Below are positions 16,182-24,205 of a stretch of 64,000 nucleotides of DNA, one piece after another. Location: contig NZ_JACHTC010000001.1 in NCBI RefSeq assembly GCF_014145635.1, forward strand, positions 124,001 through 188,000. Reading direction: 5' to 3'. The translations under genes and the position numbers were made by a program. The first letter of the stretch is position 1, and every line of letters starts with the position of its first letter. This DNA comes from Myroides sp. WP-1 (lineage in GTDB: Bacteria; Bacteroidota; Bacteroidia; Flavobacteriales; Flavobacteriaceae). Below the pieces are notes generated by a model, which was not told the DNA's origin, made no database searches, and saw only the letters and a list, made by a program, of their open reading frames with translations.

Positions 16182-16676
16182 TTAGAATTTATAACGTACA
16201 GCTAGACCAAAATCAAGGTATAGTCCGTCGCGATACGAGTCGTTTAAATATAGTTCAGGACGTGCATCAAGTGCAATTTGCAACGGGAAGTCAAAGGTAT
16301 ATTCAATACCAACTGTACCTGTTACTAAACCAAAGGTACCATTGTCTTTGTATCTTACACCTCCGTGGTTGTACTTGTAATTGTAATTCCCTACAGCAGC
16401 TCCAACACCCGCATACCAATCAAAGTTACCTTCAATATTCCAAACCCATTCGTAGATACCCGTGATTTTTGTTGCGTTGTAATCGTTGTTGTTTCTAAAA
16501 CCAAGGTCTAGCTCTAAACGATTGTTGCGCGATAAATTTCTTTGGTATGAAATTTCAGTACCTAAGCCAGAGTTTCCTCCAAAACGCAATCCAAGTGCAT
16601 TTTTAGGTCCACTTTGAGCAAATGAAGCGGTAGTTAATAAACCCGCTAATCCTAATGAAAGCAGTAGTTTTCTCAT
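16182..16676 (-). CDS. Small outer-membrane beta-barrel protein
   Basis: A 164-residue protein with a signal peptide ending near ASFAQS. The mature part has alternating beta strands rich in Gly, Tyr and Asn (LGLRFGGNSGLGTEISY, WYAGVGAAVGNY) and ends in the aromatic motif LAVRYKF, typical of an eight-strand porin-like barrel. It probably sits in the outer membrane; transport or structural role is unknown. A TACTTTTG promoter box lies upstream on the minus strand (16712-16705). Confidence 0.75.
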   Translation of the reverse strand: MRKLLLSLGLAGLLTTASFAQSGPKNALGLRFGGNSGLGTEISYQRNLSRNNRLELDLGFRNNNDYNATKITGIYEWVWNIEGNFDWYAGVGAAVGNYNYKYNHGGVRYKDNGTFGLVTGTVGIEYTFDFPLQIALDARPELYLNDSYRDGLYLDFGLAVRYKF

Positions 16677-16779
16677 TTCTTTTTAAAATTTTAGTTTAGG
16701 GCAACAAAAGTAAGGAAAACTAGTTAGTATTTAAACATATTGTAGTAAATGAATAAAATTATTAAAAAAACGTTTTTTG

Positions 16780-16810
16780 TTGTCGATTTTAATTATAGTT
16801 TATATCTTTG
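16780..16810 (+). promoter_or_regulatory. Promoter of the riboswitch and transporter transcript
   Basis: TTG (16780-16782), 20 bases, TATCTTTG (16803-16810): an excellent -33/-7 match placed so that transcription starts at the foot of the riboswitch-like structure. Confidence 0.7.
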
Positions 16811-16812
16811 CT

Positions 16813-16892
16813 CTTTATTATCAGGAATTTTTCTAAAATCATGTAGAAAAATAGCAACCTGCAACAACAAGCAAGGTGCTGAAAACGATAAG
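16813..16892 (+). ncRNA. Compact SAM-I (S-box)-like riboswitch
   Basis: The segment carries hallmark S-box pieces in order: P1 5' strand TTATC (16818-16822), a J1/2-like AGGA, a 9-bp P2 hairpin (ATTTTTCTA with TAGAAAAAT), AGCAACC, the P3 hairpin CCTGC/GCAAGG and the TGCTGAAA junction, then P1 3' strand GATAA (16887-16891). The AGCAACC...AAGGTGCT core is nearly diagnostic. P2 lacks the usual kink-turn and pseudoknot loop, and P4 is absent, so it is either a decayed or a very short variant. It precedes an NhaC-family gene, the family that includes the predicted methionine transporter MetT. Confidence 0.6.
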
Positions 16893-17000
16893 CCAGTCAT
16901 GGAAAAAATGTTGATATACTAATCTTTGGTATACTTTCTGTATTATTTTTTTCTCAAGGTTAACGTAACTATGTGTTTTTAGAAAGCAAAAAAAATATAT

Positions 17001-18166
17001 ATGACAGAAAATAAATTGTACACCCTCATTCCCTTTTTTGTATTTGTTGCTGTTTTTTTAGGTAGCGGTATTTTACTAGACGATTTTTATCTATTGCCTT
17101 CTCCTATAGCTATTGCTTTAGGGATTATCACTGCTTTTGTTTTATTTTACAAAACACCGATCAATAAGCGCATCACAGCACTAATTGAAGGTTGTGGAGA
17201 CAGTAAGATTATCACCATGTGTTTGATTTATATTCTTGCAGGGGCTTTTGCAACTATTACGAAAGCCATTGGCGGAGTGGATGCGATGGTCAATATTGGG
17301 TTGCATTATATTCCTGTAGCATATCTCGGGGTAGGAATCTTTGTTATTTCTTGCTTTTTATCTCTTTCTATAGGCACTTCAGTAGGAACAATTGTTGCTT
17401 TAGGTCCTATTGTTGTTGGATTAGCTGAAAAAACAGGAAGTTCTATGGGTTTGCTTTGTGGAGCCTTATTGGGGGGGGCAATGTTGTGTTGATATTTATG
17501 AAAAATGACGCTACCCATGTTGTACTAGATTTAAACGAAAATGCTAATTACCTATTGATCTTACCCTATGTGTTAACTATTGTTTTGGCTTTGGTGGGTA
17601 TTGATGTGTTTATTGCCTTGTTTTTAGGTATTCTTTCTGCATCAATCATCGGGTTAGTTCAGGCTGATTTTGATTTGGTAGGACTTGCTAATCACACCTA
17701 TCAAGGATTTACGTCTATGACAGAAATATTCTTGTTGTCAATGCTTACTGGCGGATTAGCCCGTATGATTGAGCAACAAGGAGGCTTGGTGTGGATTTTA
17801 AAAAGTATGCAGAAGAGAATTCAAACCAGCAAAGGAGCCGTTTTTGGTATAGCCTCTCTAGTTTCTAGTGTAGGTTTGTGTATGGCGAATAACACCGTTT
17901 CAATTTTAGTAGTCGGAAACCTAGCCAATGATGTAGCAACAGAGTATAAGTTAAATCGGCCTTATGTAGCTTCTGTATTGGATATTTTTGCTTGTATTGT
18001 ACAAGGAATATTGCCTTACGGAGCACAAATCTTAATTTTATTGAGTTTTACAGATAAAAAACTAGGCTATCTCGAATTGGTGTCACATGGATACTATTTC
18101 GTTTTCTTGCTTGGGGTTACGCTATTTTACATGATCTTTTTTAGAAAAGAGGTACAAACAGTTTAA
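17001..18166 (+). pseudogene. NhaC-family transporter (MetT-like), internal deletion and frameshift
   Basis: The first frame (17001-17492) encodes about five membrane helices with NhaC signatures GAFATITKAIGGVDA and GTSVGTIVALGPI. It stops just after GALLGGAM. The second frame resumes near VVLIFMKNDATH and runs to 18166 with MANNTVSILV and GILPYGAQ. Between GGAM and VVLIF, the family normally has about 50 residues, including the conserved FGDNLS and ISDTTIAATR segment. The visible parts total about 385 residues against roughly 430 expected. A deletion of about 150 bases with a frame change is therefore likely. It probably once imported methionine. Confidence 0.7.
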
Positions 18167-18194
18167 AAAATTCATAGTCGAATTACAAATTGTT

Positions 18195-18202
18195 TATATT
18201 TG
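18195..18202 (+). promoter_or_regulatory. -7 promoter box of fabG
   Basis: TATATTTG, an exact TAnnTTTG match, 30 bases upstream of the fabG ATG. Confidence 0.6.
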
Positions 18203-18231
18203 CCCTTTGTCAAAACAAAATTAAAATATAC

Positions 18232-18978
18232 ATGAAATTATTAGAAGGAAAAATAGCCATTATTACCGGTGCTACACGAGGAATCGGAAGAGGAGTAGCT
18301 TTAGCATTTGCTGAACAAGGCGCTAATGTAGCATTTACCTACAGTTCATCTGTACAAGCAGCGGACGAATTAGTGAGTGAACTTGTAGCTTTAGGTGTTC
18401 AAGCAAAAGGATATCAATCCAATGCAGCAGAATTTCAAGCAGCAGAACAATTGGTAGAAGAAGTATTGAAAGACTTCGGTAATATTGATGTTTTAATTAA
18501 TAATGCAGGTATTACAAAAGATAATTTATTGATGAGAATGTCAGAGCAAGATTTCGATGATGTTATTGAAGTGAACTTGAAATCTGTGTTCAATATGACA
18601 AAAGCGGTACAACGCACGATGTTGAAAAACAGAAAAGGATCAATCATCAATATGAGTTCTGTTGTAGGAGTAAAAGGAAACGCTGGACAATCGAACTATG
18701 CAGCTTCTAAAGCTGGGGTAATCGGATTTTCTAAATCAATTGCCTTAGAATTAGGATCTAGAAATATTCGTTGTAACGTTATCGCACCAGGGTTTATCGA
18801 AACGGAAATGACAGCTAAATTAGCAGAAGACGTGGTAAAAGGATGGACAGATGCTATTCCTTTAAAACGCGGAGGAAAAGCAGAAGATGTAGCCAATGCA
18901 TGTGTGTTTTTAGCTTCTGATATGTCGGCTTATATCACAGGACAAGTAATCAATGTTGATGGAGGAATGTTGACATAA
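18232..18978 (+). CDS. fabG: 3-oxoacyl-ACP reductase FabG
   Basis: A 248-residue short-chain dehydrogenase that reduces 3-oxoacyl-ACP with NADPH in fatty acid elongation. The cofactor motif TGATRGIGRG lies at residues 12-21, NNAG follows near residue 87, and the catalytic set is Ser in NMSSVVG with Tyr and Lys in SNYAASKAG. The C-terminus has NVDGGM. The ATG at 18232 is chosen because the standard FabG N-terminus MKLLEGKIAIITG begins there. A 9-bp terminator stem with a T-run follows (18998-19029). The gene stands alone. Confidence 0.95.
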   Translation: MKLLEGKIAIITGATRGIGRGVALAFAEQGANVAFTYSSSVQAADELVSELVALGVQAKGYQSNAAEFQAAEQLVEEVLKDFGNIDVLINNAGITKDNLLMRMSEQDFDDVIEVNLKSVFNMTKAVQRTMLKNRKGSIINMSSVVGVKGNAGQSNYAASKAGVIGFSKSIALELGSRNIRCNVIAPGFIETEMTAKLAEDVVKGWTDAIPLKRGGKAEDVANACVFLASDMSAYITGQVINVDGGMLT

Positions 18979-18997
18979 TCAACAATAAAATAAAAGC

Positions 18998-19029
18998 AAA
19001 AGGGAGGAACGTGTTTTCTCCCTTTTTTT
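18998..19029 (+). terminator. fabG terminator
   Basis: AAAAGGGAG (18998-19006) pairs with CTCCCTTTT (19018-19026), followed by T residues. Confidence 0.7.
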
Positions 19030-19191
19030 ATGGAGTTAACTTTCATCCAATCAGGAATAAAGCTTTAACTTGAGATAAAAGTGCACGAAGGAAAACTGCA
19101 AAATGAGAAAAAAGATTTGATTTATACAATTAAAAAAGATAATTTTAATAAGCGGTTGAACTAACTTAACCGCTTATTATACGTTACGTCA

Positions 19192-19980
19192 TTGAAAGAT
19201 TTTATACAACACAATCAAAAAGCTTGGGATACACAAGCAAAAGCGAATGTTCCATGGTCTCAGCCTGTTAGTAGTGAATTAGTTGAAAAGGCAAAACAGG
19301 GAATCTGGGATTTATATGTCTTGCCAACTCCGATTGAAAAAGAGTGGATTGGAGATATTAAAGGAAAAAAAGTACTGTGTTTAGCCTCTGCAGGTGGACA
19401 ACAAGGACCTATACTAGCTGCTTTAGGTGCAGAAGTTATCGTGTTTGATTTGTCGCCAGAACAGTTGCAAAAAGACCAAGATGTTGCAACAAGAGATCAA
19501 CTTCACTTAGCAATTGAACAGGGAGATATGCGCGATTTAAGTCGATTTGATGACGCGTATTTTGATCTGATCGTACACCCCATTTCCAATCTGTATATTG
19601 ACGATGTGACGCAAGTATGGAACGAGTGCTATCGCGTATTAAAAACTGGCGGAAAATTAATTAGCAGCTTTTATAATCCTGTGGTTTTTGTTGAAGATCG
19701 AAATGCAGAATGTAAAGCGCAAGGATTGATTCAACCCAAATACACAATACCTTATCAAGATCAAAGAGATCTGTCTTCAACCGAGCTAGACGAAAAAATT
19801 GCAAAAGGAGAAGCACTTGTTTTTGGGCATGCTCTTCAAGATTTGTTGGGTGGACAAACCAAAGCAGGTTTCGCAATTATCGGATATGAAGAGGCTTGGC
19901 AGCCCAATCCCCGTTTTGTAATTGATGATTATATCCCCACTTTTATAGCCACGCTTAGTGTTAAATTAAATAAATCGTAG
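19192..19980 (+). CDS. Class I SAM-dependent methyltransferase
   Basis: A 262-residue protein starting at TTG (19192). Motif I of the Rossmann fold reads VLCLASAGGQQGPILAALGA (about residues 63-82), followed by the acidic VFDLSPEQL and the later ECYRVLKTGGKLI strand. It resembles the UbiE/Methyltransf_11 group. The substrate is unknown. The next gene starts 13 bases after its stop, so the two are probably co-transcribed. An ATG start further in would remove the N-terminal helix, so TTG is kept. Confidence 0.75.
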   Translation: MKDFIQHNQKAWDTQAKANVPWSQPVSSELVEKAKQGIWDLYVLPTPIEKEWIGDIKGKKVLCLASAGGQQGPILAALGAEVIVFDLSPEQLQKDQDVATRDQLHLAIEQGDMRDLSRFDDAYFDLIVHPISNLYIDDVTQVWNECYRVLKTGGKLISSFYNPVVFVEDRNAECKAQGLIQPKYTIPYQDQRDLSSTELDEKIAKGEALVFGHALQDLLGGQTKAGFAIIGYEEAWQPNPRFVIDDYIPTFIATLSVKLNKS

Positions 19981-19993
19981 TCAATTGAATCAA

Positions 19994-20539
19994 ATGGAAA
20001 AAAAACGAACATGGTTAGGTGTTGATACAATAGCTGTGGAGCACTTTACTGCTATCGAAAAAGAAGGTAGCTTTCACTGCAAAGGAGAAATTGTCGGCAA
20101 TAAGAATAATCGCATTTATGGTGTTGAATATCAAGTTGTGACAACATCCAATTGGGAAACGCGTTTCTTTGATATTCGATGTCAAGAAGGACATCGATTT
20201 TTTCAATTAAGTGGACATAAACTCAATGATCAATGGATCATTGATGAACAAGAATATCCACATTTTAAGGAGTGTTTAGATATTGATATCGCAGTAACTC
20301 CTTTTACTAATACTTTGCCAATTAATCGATTAAAGTTAAATGTTGGTGAATCTAAGATTCTTCCAGTTTTGTATATTAATCCTTTAGAGGAGAATTTTAC
20401 TTTGGTTCAACAAGAATATACTAAATTGTCTGAAAACACCTATCACTACAAGAATATTTGGAGCGATTTTGAAGCTACTATTACAGTTGATGCAGATGGT
20501 TTGGTCTCAGAATATCCAGGCTTGTTTAAGGTGATTTAG
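19994..20539 (+). CDS. Putative glycolipid-binding-family protein (DUF1089-like)
   Basis: A 181-residue cytoplasmic protein, probably beta-rich, starting at ATG 19994. The features WLGVDTIAVEHF at the start, YQVVTTSNWETR in the middle and the late NIWSDFEATITVDADGLVSEYPGLF agree with the glycolipid-binding (DUF1089) family, whose function is only broadly described. It follows the methyltransferase closely and likely shares its transcript. Family assignment is from motif memory, moderately sure. Confidence 0.6.
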   Translation: MEKKRTWLGVDTIAVEHFTAIEKEGSFHCKGEIVGNKNNRIYGVEYQVVTTSNWETRFFDIRCQEGHRFFQLSGHKLNDQWIIDEQEYPHFKECLDIDIAVTPFTNTLPINRLKLNVGESKILPVLYINPLEENFTLVQQEYTKLSENTYHYKNIWSDFEATITVDADGLVSEYPGLFKVI

Positions 20540-20999
20540 TTTTTATACACGAAATAATAAGACTAAACAAGGTCGAATAAACGATAGGGAAGTACCCCGC
20601 GATGATAAAGAAAAGAGCAAGTAAAACTTGCTCTTTTTTTGTGAGTAAAAGTCACTGTATGATCTACTTAAAGAGATTTTAATATCGCTTGACAAAGAAA
20701 AAAGGTGTTGGTTTTTGAAAAGACATGTAAAAGAGAAAATCCATATTTTTTAAAAACATTTCCTTTTGTTAATTTTTTTATTTTTTGAAACAAACTTTAA
20801 CCTTTTTGATTGAATTATGATTTTTATTTAAAATAATTTTATAATGTTCAGTACATATTGAATTTTAATCCTATGTACGATAGTTATTCTCTATATGAGA
20901 AGATTAGGGGGAAGTAGGTGTTTTACTATGTTGCATTAAACAATAAAAATGAGATTGAGAAAAAGAGATAGAAGTGTTAAATGGATAAAAGCTGTAGAA
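20540..20999 (+). other. Intergenic stretch with one terminator
   Basis: It contains the terminator at 20611-20640 and then about 300 AT-rich bases with no recognisable gene, repeat or strong promoter. Confidence 0.6.
20611..20640 (+). terminator. Intrinsic terminator
   Basis: A perfect 12-bp stem (AAAAGAGCAAGT with ACTTGCTCTTTT, 3-base loop) followed by T residues. It closes the methyltransferase operon. Confidence 0.8.
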
Positions 21000-22523
21000 A
21001 TGGATAAATACAGAATTACCAATGAATCCATGGAATATAATGGCTATATACTATGGCGTATAGAATGTTTAAAAACACGTAGAAAAGGAGGTTGGATTCA
21101 AAGTGAATTGAATTTGAGTCAGGCTGGTGAATCTTGGGTGGGAGACAATGCTAAAGTATATGGCGAAGCTGCAATTTTAGATAATGCTGTAGTTCGCGGA
21201 AATGCAGAAGTATTTGGAGCTGCGCGTATTACAGCTGATGCACAAGTATATGGCAATGCTGTAGTTTCAGATTTTGCTTTGGTAACAGCTTGTGCTCAAG
21301 TGTATGGAGAAGCTTCAATAGAGGATTCGGCTCAAATTTCAGGTAACGCAACAGTCTCTGGAAAGGCCATGGTCTCAGCCTACGCTAAAGTATATGAAAA
21401 CGCTTCTATTGAGGGATCTGCTCAAATCTATGACAATGTGGAAGTTTATGGACATGCAACGATTAAAGATCGCGCCTATTTGTTTAAAGAAGCACATGTG
21501 AAAGGGCATTCAGTTGTATCAAGTAACGACCGAATTAGTGAAAATGTATATAATTGGGAGGATATAAATGCGGTGACTTCGCTGAAAATTACTTTAGTAA
21601 ATGGAGAAAAATCAACGCAGTTGTATGCAAATGGACGGCATCAAATTGCTCTTAAAATAACGATGGAAGCACGTGATAGAAAGAATCAACCAATCACAAT
21701 TTCACCAAAAGAAATGTTTGAAAAAATGGAACTTATTGATGATGAAAATAATTTCATAAGCAACGGTTTACTTTATACCGACGAGGCGGGAATTTACGTA
21801 TATCCGAAAGTAGAAAATTCAGGGTATCATAAGGAAGGGACGACTTCTTCTGTTATCGTTTATTGCTCTATTGATGCTCCTGTCAAAGCATTTAAAGTGT
21901 GTGTGCGTTGTAAAATTAAACAGTGGTCAAACCAGCATGGCATGGAGAAAGTTAAGCGAGTGGAATATTCTACTTCTAAGGAGTATAATCAAGGAGGACT
22001 TGCTCCCGATTTTGTGACCATAAACGTATTGCCCAAACGTCGGTTTACACAATCTAATATACGCGTGCAAACGCGAACAGAACACGATGTAAATGGAATA
22101 TACAACTCCAAATTGACGAAATATTACGTGCAGTTTAATCCTGATGATGGCTTGCTTTTGTATCAAACGAATTGTATTAGCAAGAAATGGTTTCACTACA
22201 AGCAGACAGGTATCTATAAAAGATGTAGTATCTCAACAGATGGAACATTTACTAGGGACGATCATTCTATTTTTACAACGAAGTTTGAATTTACTTCGAG
22301 TAAGTTTCGGAAGGTATTGGCTAAGAATCACGAAATAGAAGGGGTGTGTTTTTGGGTTTATCAGCTTTGGGAAGGACTAATTTGGTCTTATTACGAATGG
22401 GGAGGTGAAATGTACTTTTCGATGTATGATCAATATGGCAACGAAGCGTGTGTTACTGCTGTCGCTGGGGAAGAAGAGCAATTGCATTTTTACGTTCGTT
22501 TAGAAGAACTGAATCACGAATAA
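21000..22523 (+). CDS. YdcK-like beta-helix protein with an unrecognised C-terminal half
   Basis: A 507-residue protein if started at ATG 21000, where the YdcK-like opening MDKYRITNE and KGGWIQSELNLSQ begins; an earlier in-frame ATG at 20949 would add 17 basic residues. Residues about 45-185 form a long left-handed beta-helix of hexapeptide-type repeats (AKVYGEA, AQVYGNA, AQISGNA, AKVYENA). From about residue 200 a beta-rich region starts with LYANGRHQIALKI, which may be an Ig-like module, followed by about 200 residues I do not recognise, rich in Trp and Tyr. No signal peptide is seen. Function is unknown. Confidence 0.65.
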   Translation: MDKYRITNESMEYNGYILWRIECLKTRRKGGWIQSELNLSQAGESWVGDNAKVYGEAAILDNAVVRGNAEVFGAARITADAQVYGNAVVSDFALVTACAQVYGEASIEDSAQISGNATVSGKAMVSAYAKVYENASIEGSAQIYDNVEVYGHATIKDRAYLFKEAHVKGHSVVSSNDRISENVYNWEDINAVTSLKITLVNGEKSTQLYANGRHQIALKITMEARDRKNQPITISPKEMFEKMELIDDENNFISNGLLYTDEAGIYVYPKVENSGYHKEGTTSSVIVYCSIDAPVKAFKVCVRCKIKQWSNQHGMEKVKRVEYSTSKEYNQGGLAPDFVTINVLPKRRFTQSNIRVQTRTEHDVNGIYNSKLTKYYVQFNPDDGLLLYQTNCISKKWFHYKQTGIYKRCSISTDGTFTRDDHSIFTTKFEFTSSKFRKVLAKNHEIEGVCFWVYQLWEGLIWSYYEWGGEMYFSMYDQYGNEACVTAVAGEEEQLHFYVRLEELNHE

Positions 22524-22565
22524 GTCCACCGTTAGAACAACAGAGGCAAAAGTAGTTGAAAAAGT

Positions 22566-22598
22566 AAAAAGGGACATTGATATTCAATGTCCCTTTTT
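22566..22598. terminator. Strong bidirectional terminator
   Basis: A 15-bp perfect stem (22566-22580 with 22584-22598, core GGGACATTGA) with A and T runs at its ends. It serves the gene to the left and possibly the minus-strand gene to the right. Confidence 0.8.
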
Positions 22599-22710
22599 GT
22601 ATCAACTAACTTTAACTATTCTCTTATGAAATCTATATTTATAAGGCAAATATCGATATTCTATTCGGAGTGAATATTACGAAAAAGTTATGCTATCGTT
22701 ATAGTACGTT

Positions 22711-23523
22711 TTATTGACCAAAAATATCAAAAAGGCTTTTCTTTTTTTCTTTTGTACTATCTGTCTTTTTAGGTGTATTCTTGCTTGAAGAAGACGTTGA
22801 TGCGTTCGCTGTCTTATCTTGTTTGCTGAATACGTCATTCAATAACTTTGTCGATCTCGAGTCTTTTTGATTTCCTCTAATGTTGTTTTCTTCAACTGCA
22901 ATCATCGTGAATACACCATCTAGTGTTTTTTCGGCAACGTAGTTTGTTAGATCTGGATTAACAGGAGATACAAGAGGAAGATTATTGTATTGTGTAAAAA
23001 TACCTTCCCAAGCCTTTGTAGCACCTACTTCTGATAAAGACGATTCAATGATAGGAGTAAATTTACTCATTAACTCTTTTGAAGTTTTTTGTTTCAAGTA
23101 GTCAGTAGCCGAAGACGGACCGCCTAAAAGAATATTAGCAGCATCCGCAAAAGTTAAATCTTTAATCGCCTGTACGAAGATTGGAGTTGCTTCTTCTACA
23201 GCGCTTTCTGCTGCCTTGTTTAGCAAGAGTAATCCTTGATCTGCTACGCTCCCCATTCCTAATGAACGCATTGTTTTATCAACTTTTTGCAATTCATCAG
23301 GCAACATAATTTTTACCAGTTCATTTTTAAAAAAACCGTTGGGTTTAGCTAGTTCACTTACTTGCTGTTGAATACCTTTGTCTAGTGCTTCTTTTAACCC
23401 TTTACCAATTTGATCTTGCGATAAATTACCCAAAATCCCTCCTAGTTTGCTTTGAGCCGTAGCGGTGTAGTTTGTGCCTAAAACACCCAATAGCAAACAT
23501 GCGCTTATCAAAATTCTTCTCAT
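22711..23523 (-). CDS. Exported DUF4197 protein
   Basis: A 270-residue protein with a signal peptide (cleavage near TATAQS). The mature part LGGILGNLSQDQIGKGLKEALDKGI and the later FADAANILLGGPSSATDYLKQKT are the hallmark of DUF4197, a helical periplasmic protein of unknown function. The C-terminal 40 residues are a low-complexity Ser/Thr/Lys tail. It is encoded downstream of the small membrane protein gene on the same strand, 29 bases away, so they likely form an operon. Confidence 0.85.
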   Translation of the reverse strand: MRRILISACLLLGVLGTNYTATAQSKLGGILGNLSQDQIGKGLKEALDKGIQQQVSELAKPNGFFKNELVKIMLPDELQKVDKTMRSLGMGSVADQGLLLLNKAAESAVEEATPIFVQAIKDLTFADAANILLGGPSSATDYLKQKTSKELMSKFTPIIESSLSEVGATKAWEGIFTQYNNLPLVSPVNPDLTNYVAEKTLDGVFTMIAVEENNIRGNQKDSRSTKLLNDVFSKQDKTANASTSSSSKNTPKKTDSTKEKKKSLFDIFGQ

Positions 23524-23552
23524 ACCTTTTTTTTATTTAATTTATTGATTTA

Positions 23553-24086
23553 CTACAAGTTATGTTTTGTCTCTTCTTTGATTGCTCGAAGTAAAATATC
23601 CACTTTACTCTGAATGCGAATCGATTCATTTAACAAGAGATTTTGATACAACAAAGCAGATGTAGCTTCTGGTAGCTTCGCTGTTTGTTGAATCGTGCTT
23701 ATAAGGGTGTTTTTGGTATGTACAACAATAGCCCATAGCTCTTCAGAAACATAAAGCTGTTGGGTGACGTTATATTCAAATTCCTGCTCAAGGTGTTGAA
23801 CCAATAAGTGTGCGTATGCTTGAGTATCCGTACTCAATGGTTGAACACGCAAGATTAACTTCTTTAGATCACTGCGTTCTGCATAGATGATCAATCGCTC
23901 ACAAGCCTGCAACTTTAAGGCTTTACTGTCAATTCCTGTTTCTTTATTTGTCAATTGCGTAATGATAAAATAGTCTCGCTTCGATTGTTTCTCCAAGATT
24001 TGTTGAAAGAACACATAAGACAATCCCGCAACAACTAACGCAGGTACGATATACTGTAATGAAGTAAGGAAAAAGTTAAGATCCAT
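23553..24086 (-). CDS. Hypothetical membrane-anchored protein
   Basis: A 177-residue protein read from ATG at 24086; an earlier in-frame start would run through the promoter. One N-terminal membrane helix spans about residues 12-28 (IVPALVVAGLSYVFFQ). The rest is a soluble helical domain with the conserved-looking LKLQACERLIIYAERSDL and a final LLRAIKEETKH. Small proteins of this form are common upstream of pcrA in flavobacteria; no function is known to me. A TACTTTTG promoter box lies at 24110-24103 on this strand. Confidence 0.6.
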   Translation of the reverse strand: MDLNFFLTSLQYIVPALVVAGLSYVFFQQILEKQSKRDYFIITQLTNKETGIDSKALKLQACERLIIYAERSDLKKLILRVQPLSTDTQAYAHLLVQHLEQEFEYNVTQQLYVSEELWAIVVHTKNTLISTIQQTAKLPEATSALLYQNLLLNESIRIQSKVDILLRAIKEETKHNL

Positions 24087-24102
24087 GAAATTTAAATTTG
24101 AA

Positions 24103-24110
24103 CAAAAGTA
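24103..24110 (-). promoter_or_regulatory. -7 box of the minus-strand operon
   Basis: TACTTTTG on the minus strand, 17 bases before the ATG at 24086. It is divergent from the pcrA promoter. Confidence 0.55.
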
Positions 24111-24152
24111 ATAATATTTGATCAAGATAAAATGCTTTAATGTAAACAAAAC

Positions 24153-24183
24153 TTGTTATAAACTAATAGTAGTTGTAATTTTG
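24153..24183 (+). promoter_or_regulatory. pcrA promoter
   Basis: TTG (24153-24155), 20 bases, TAATTTTG (24176-24183), fitting the Bacteroidota consensus. The ATG is 22 bases downstream. Confidence 0.65.
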
Positions 24184-24205
24184 GCTTTTTACGGTTTTAG
24201 ACACT

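Noticed and set aside
17219..17518. Small frames in other phases inside the transporter gene
   Set aside because: They overlap the conserved NhaC-type coding sequence and have no family features.
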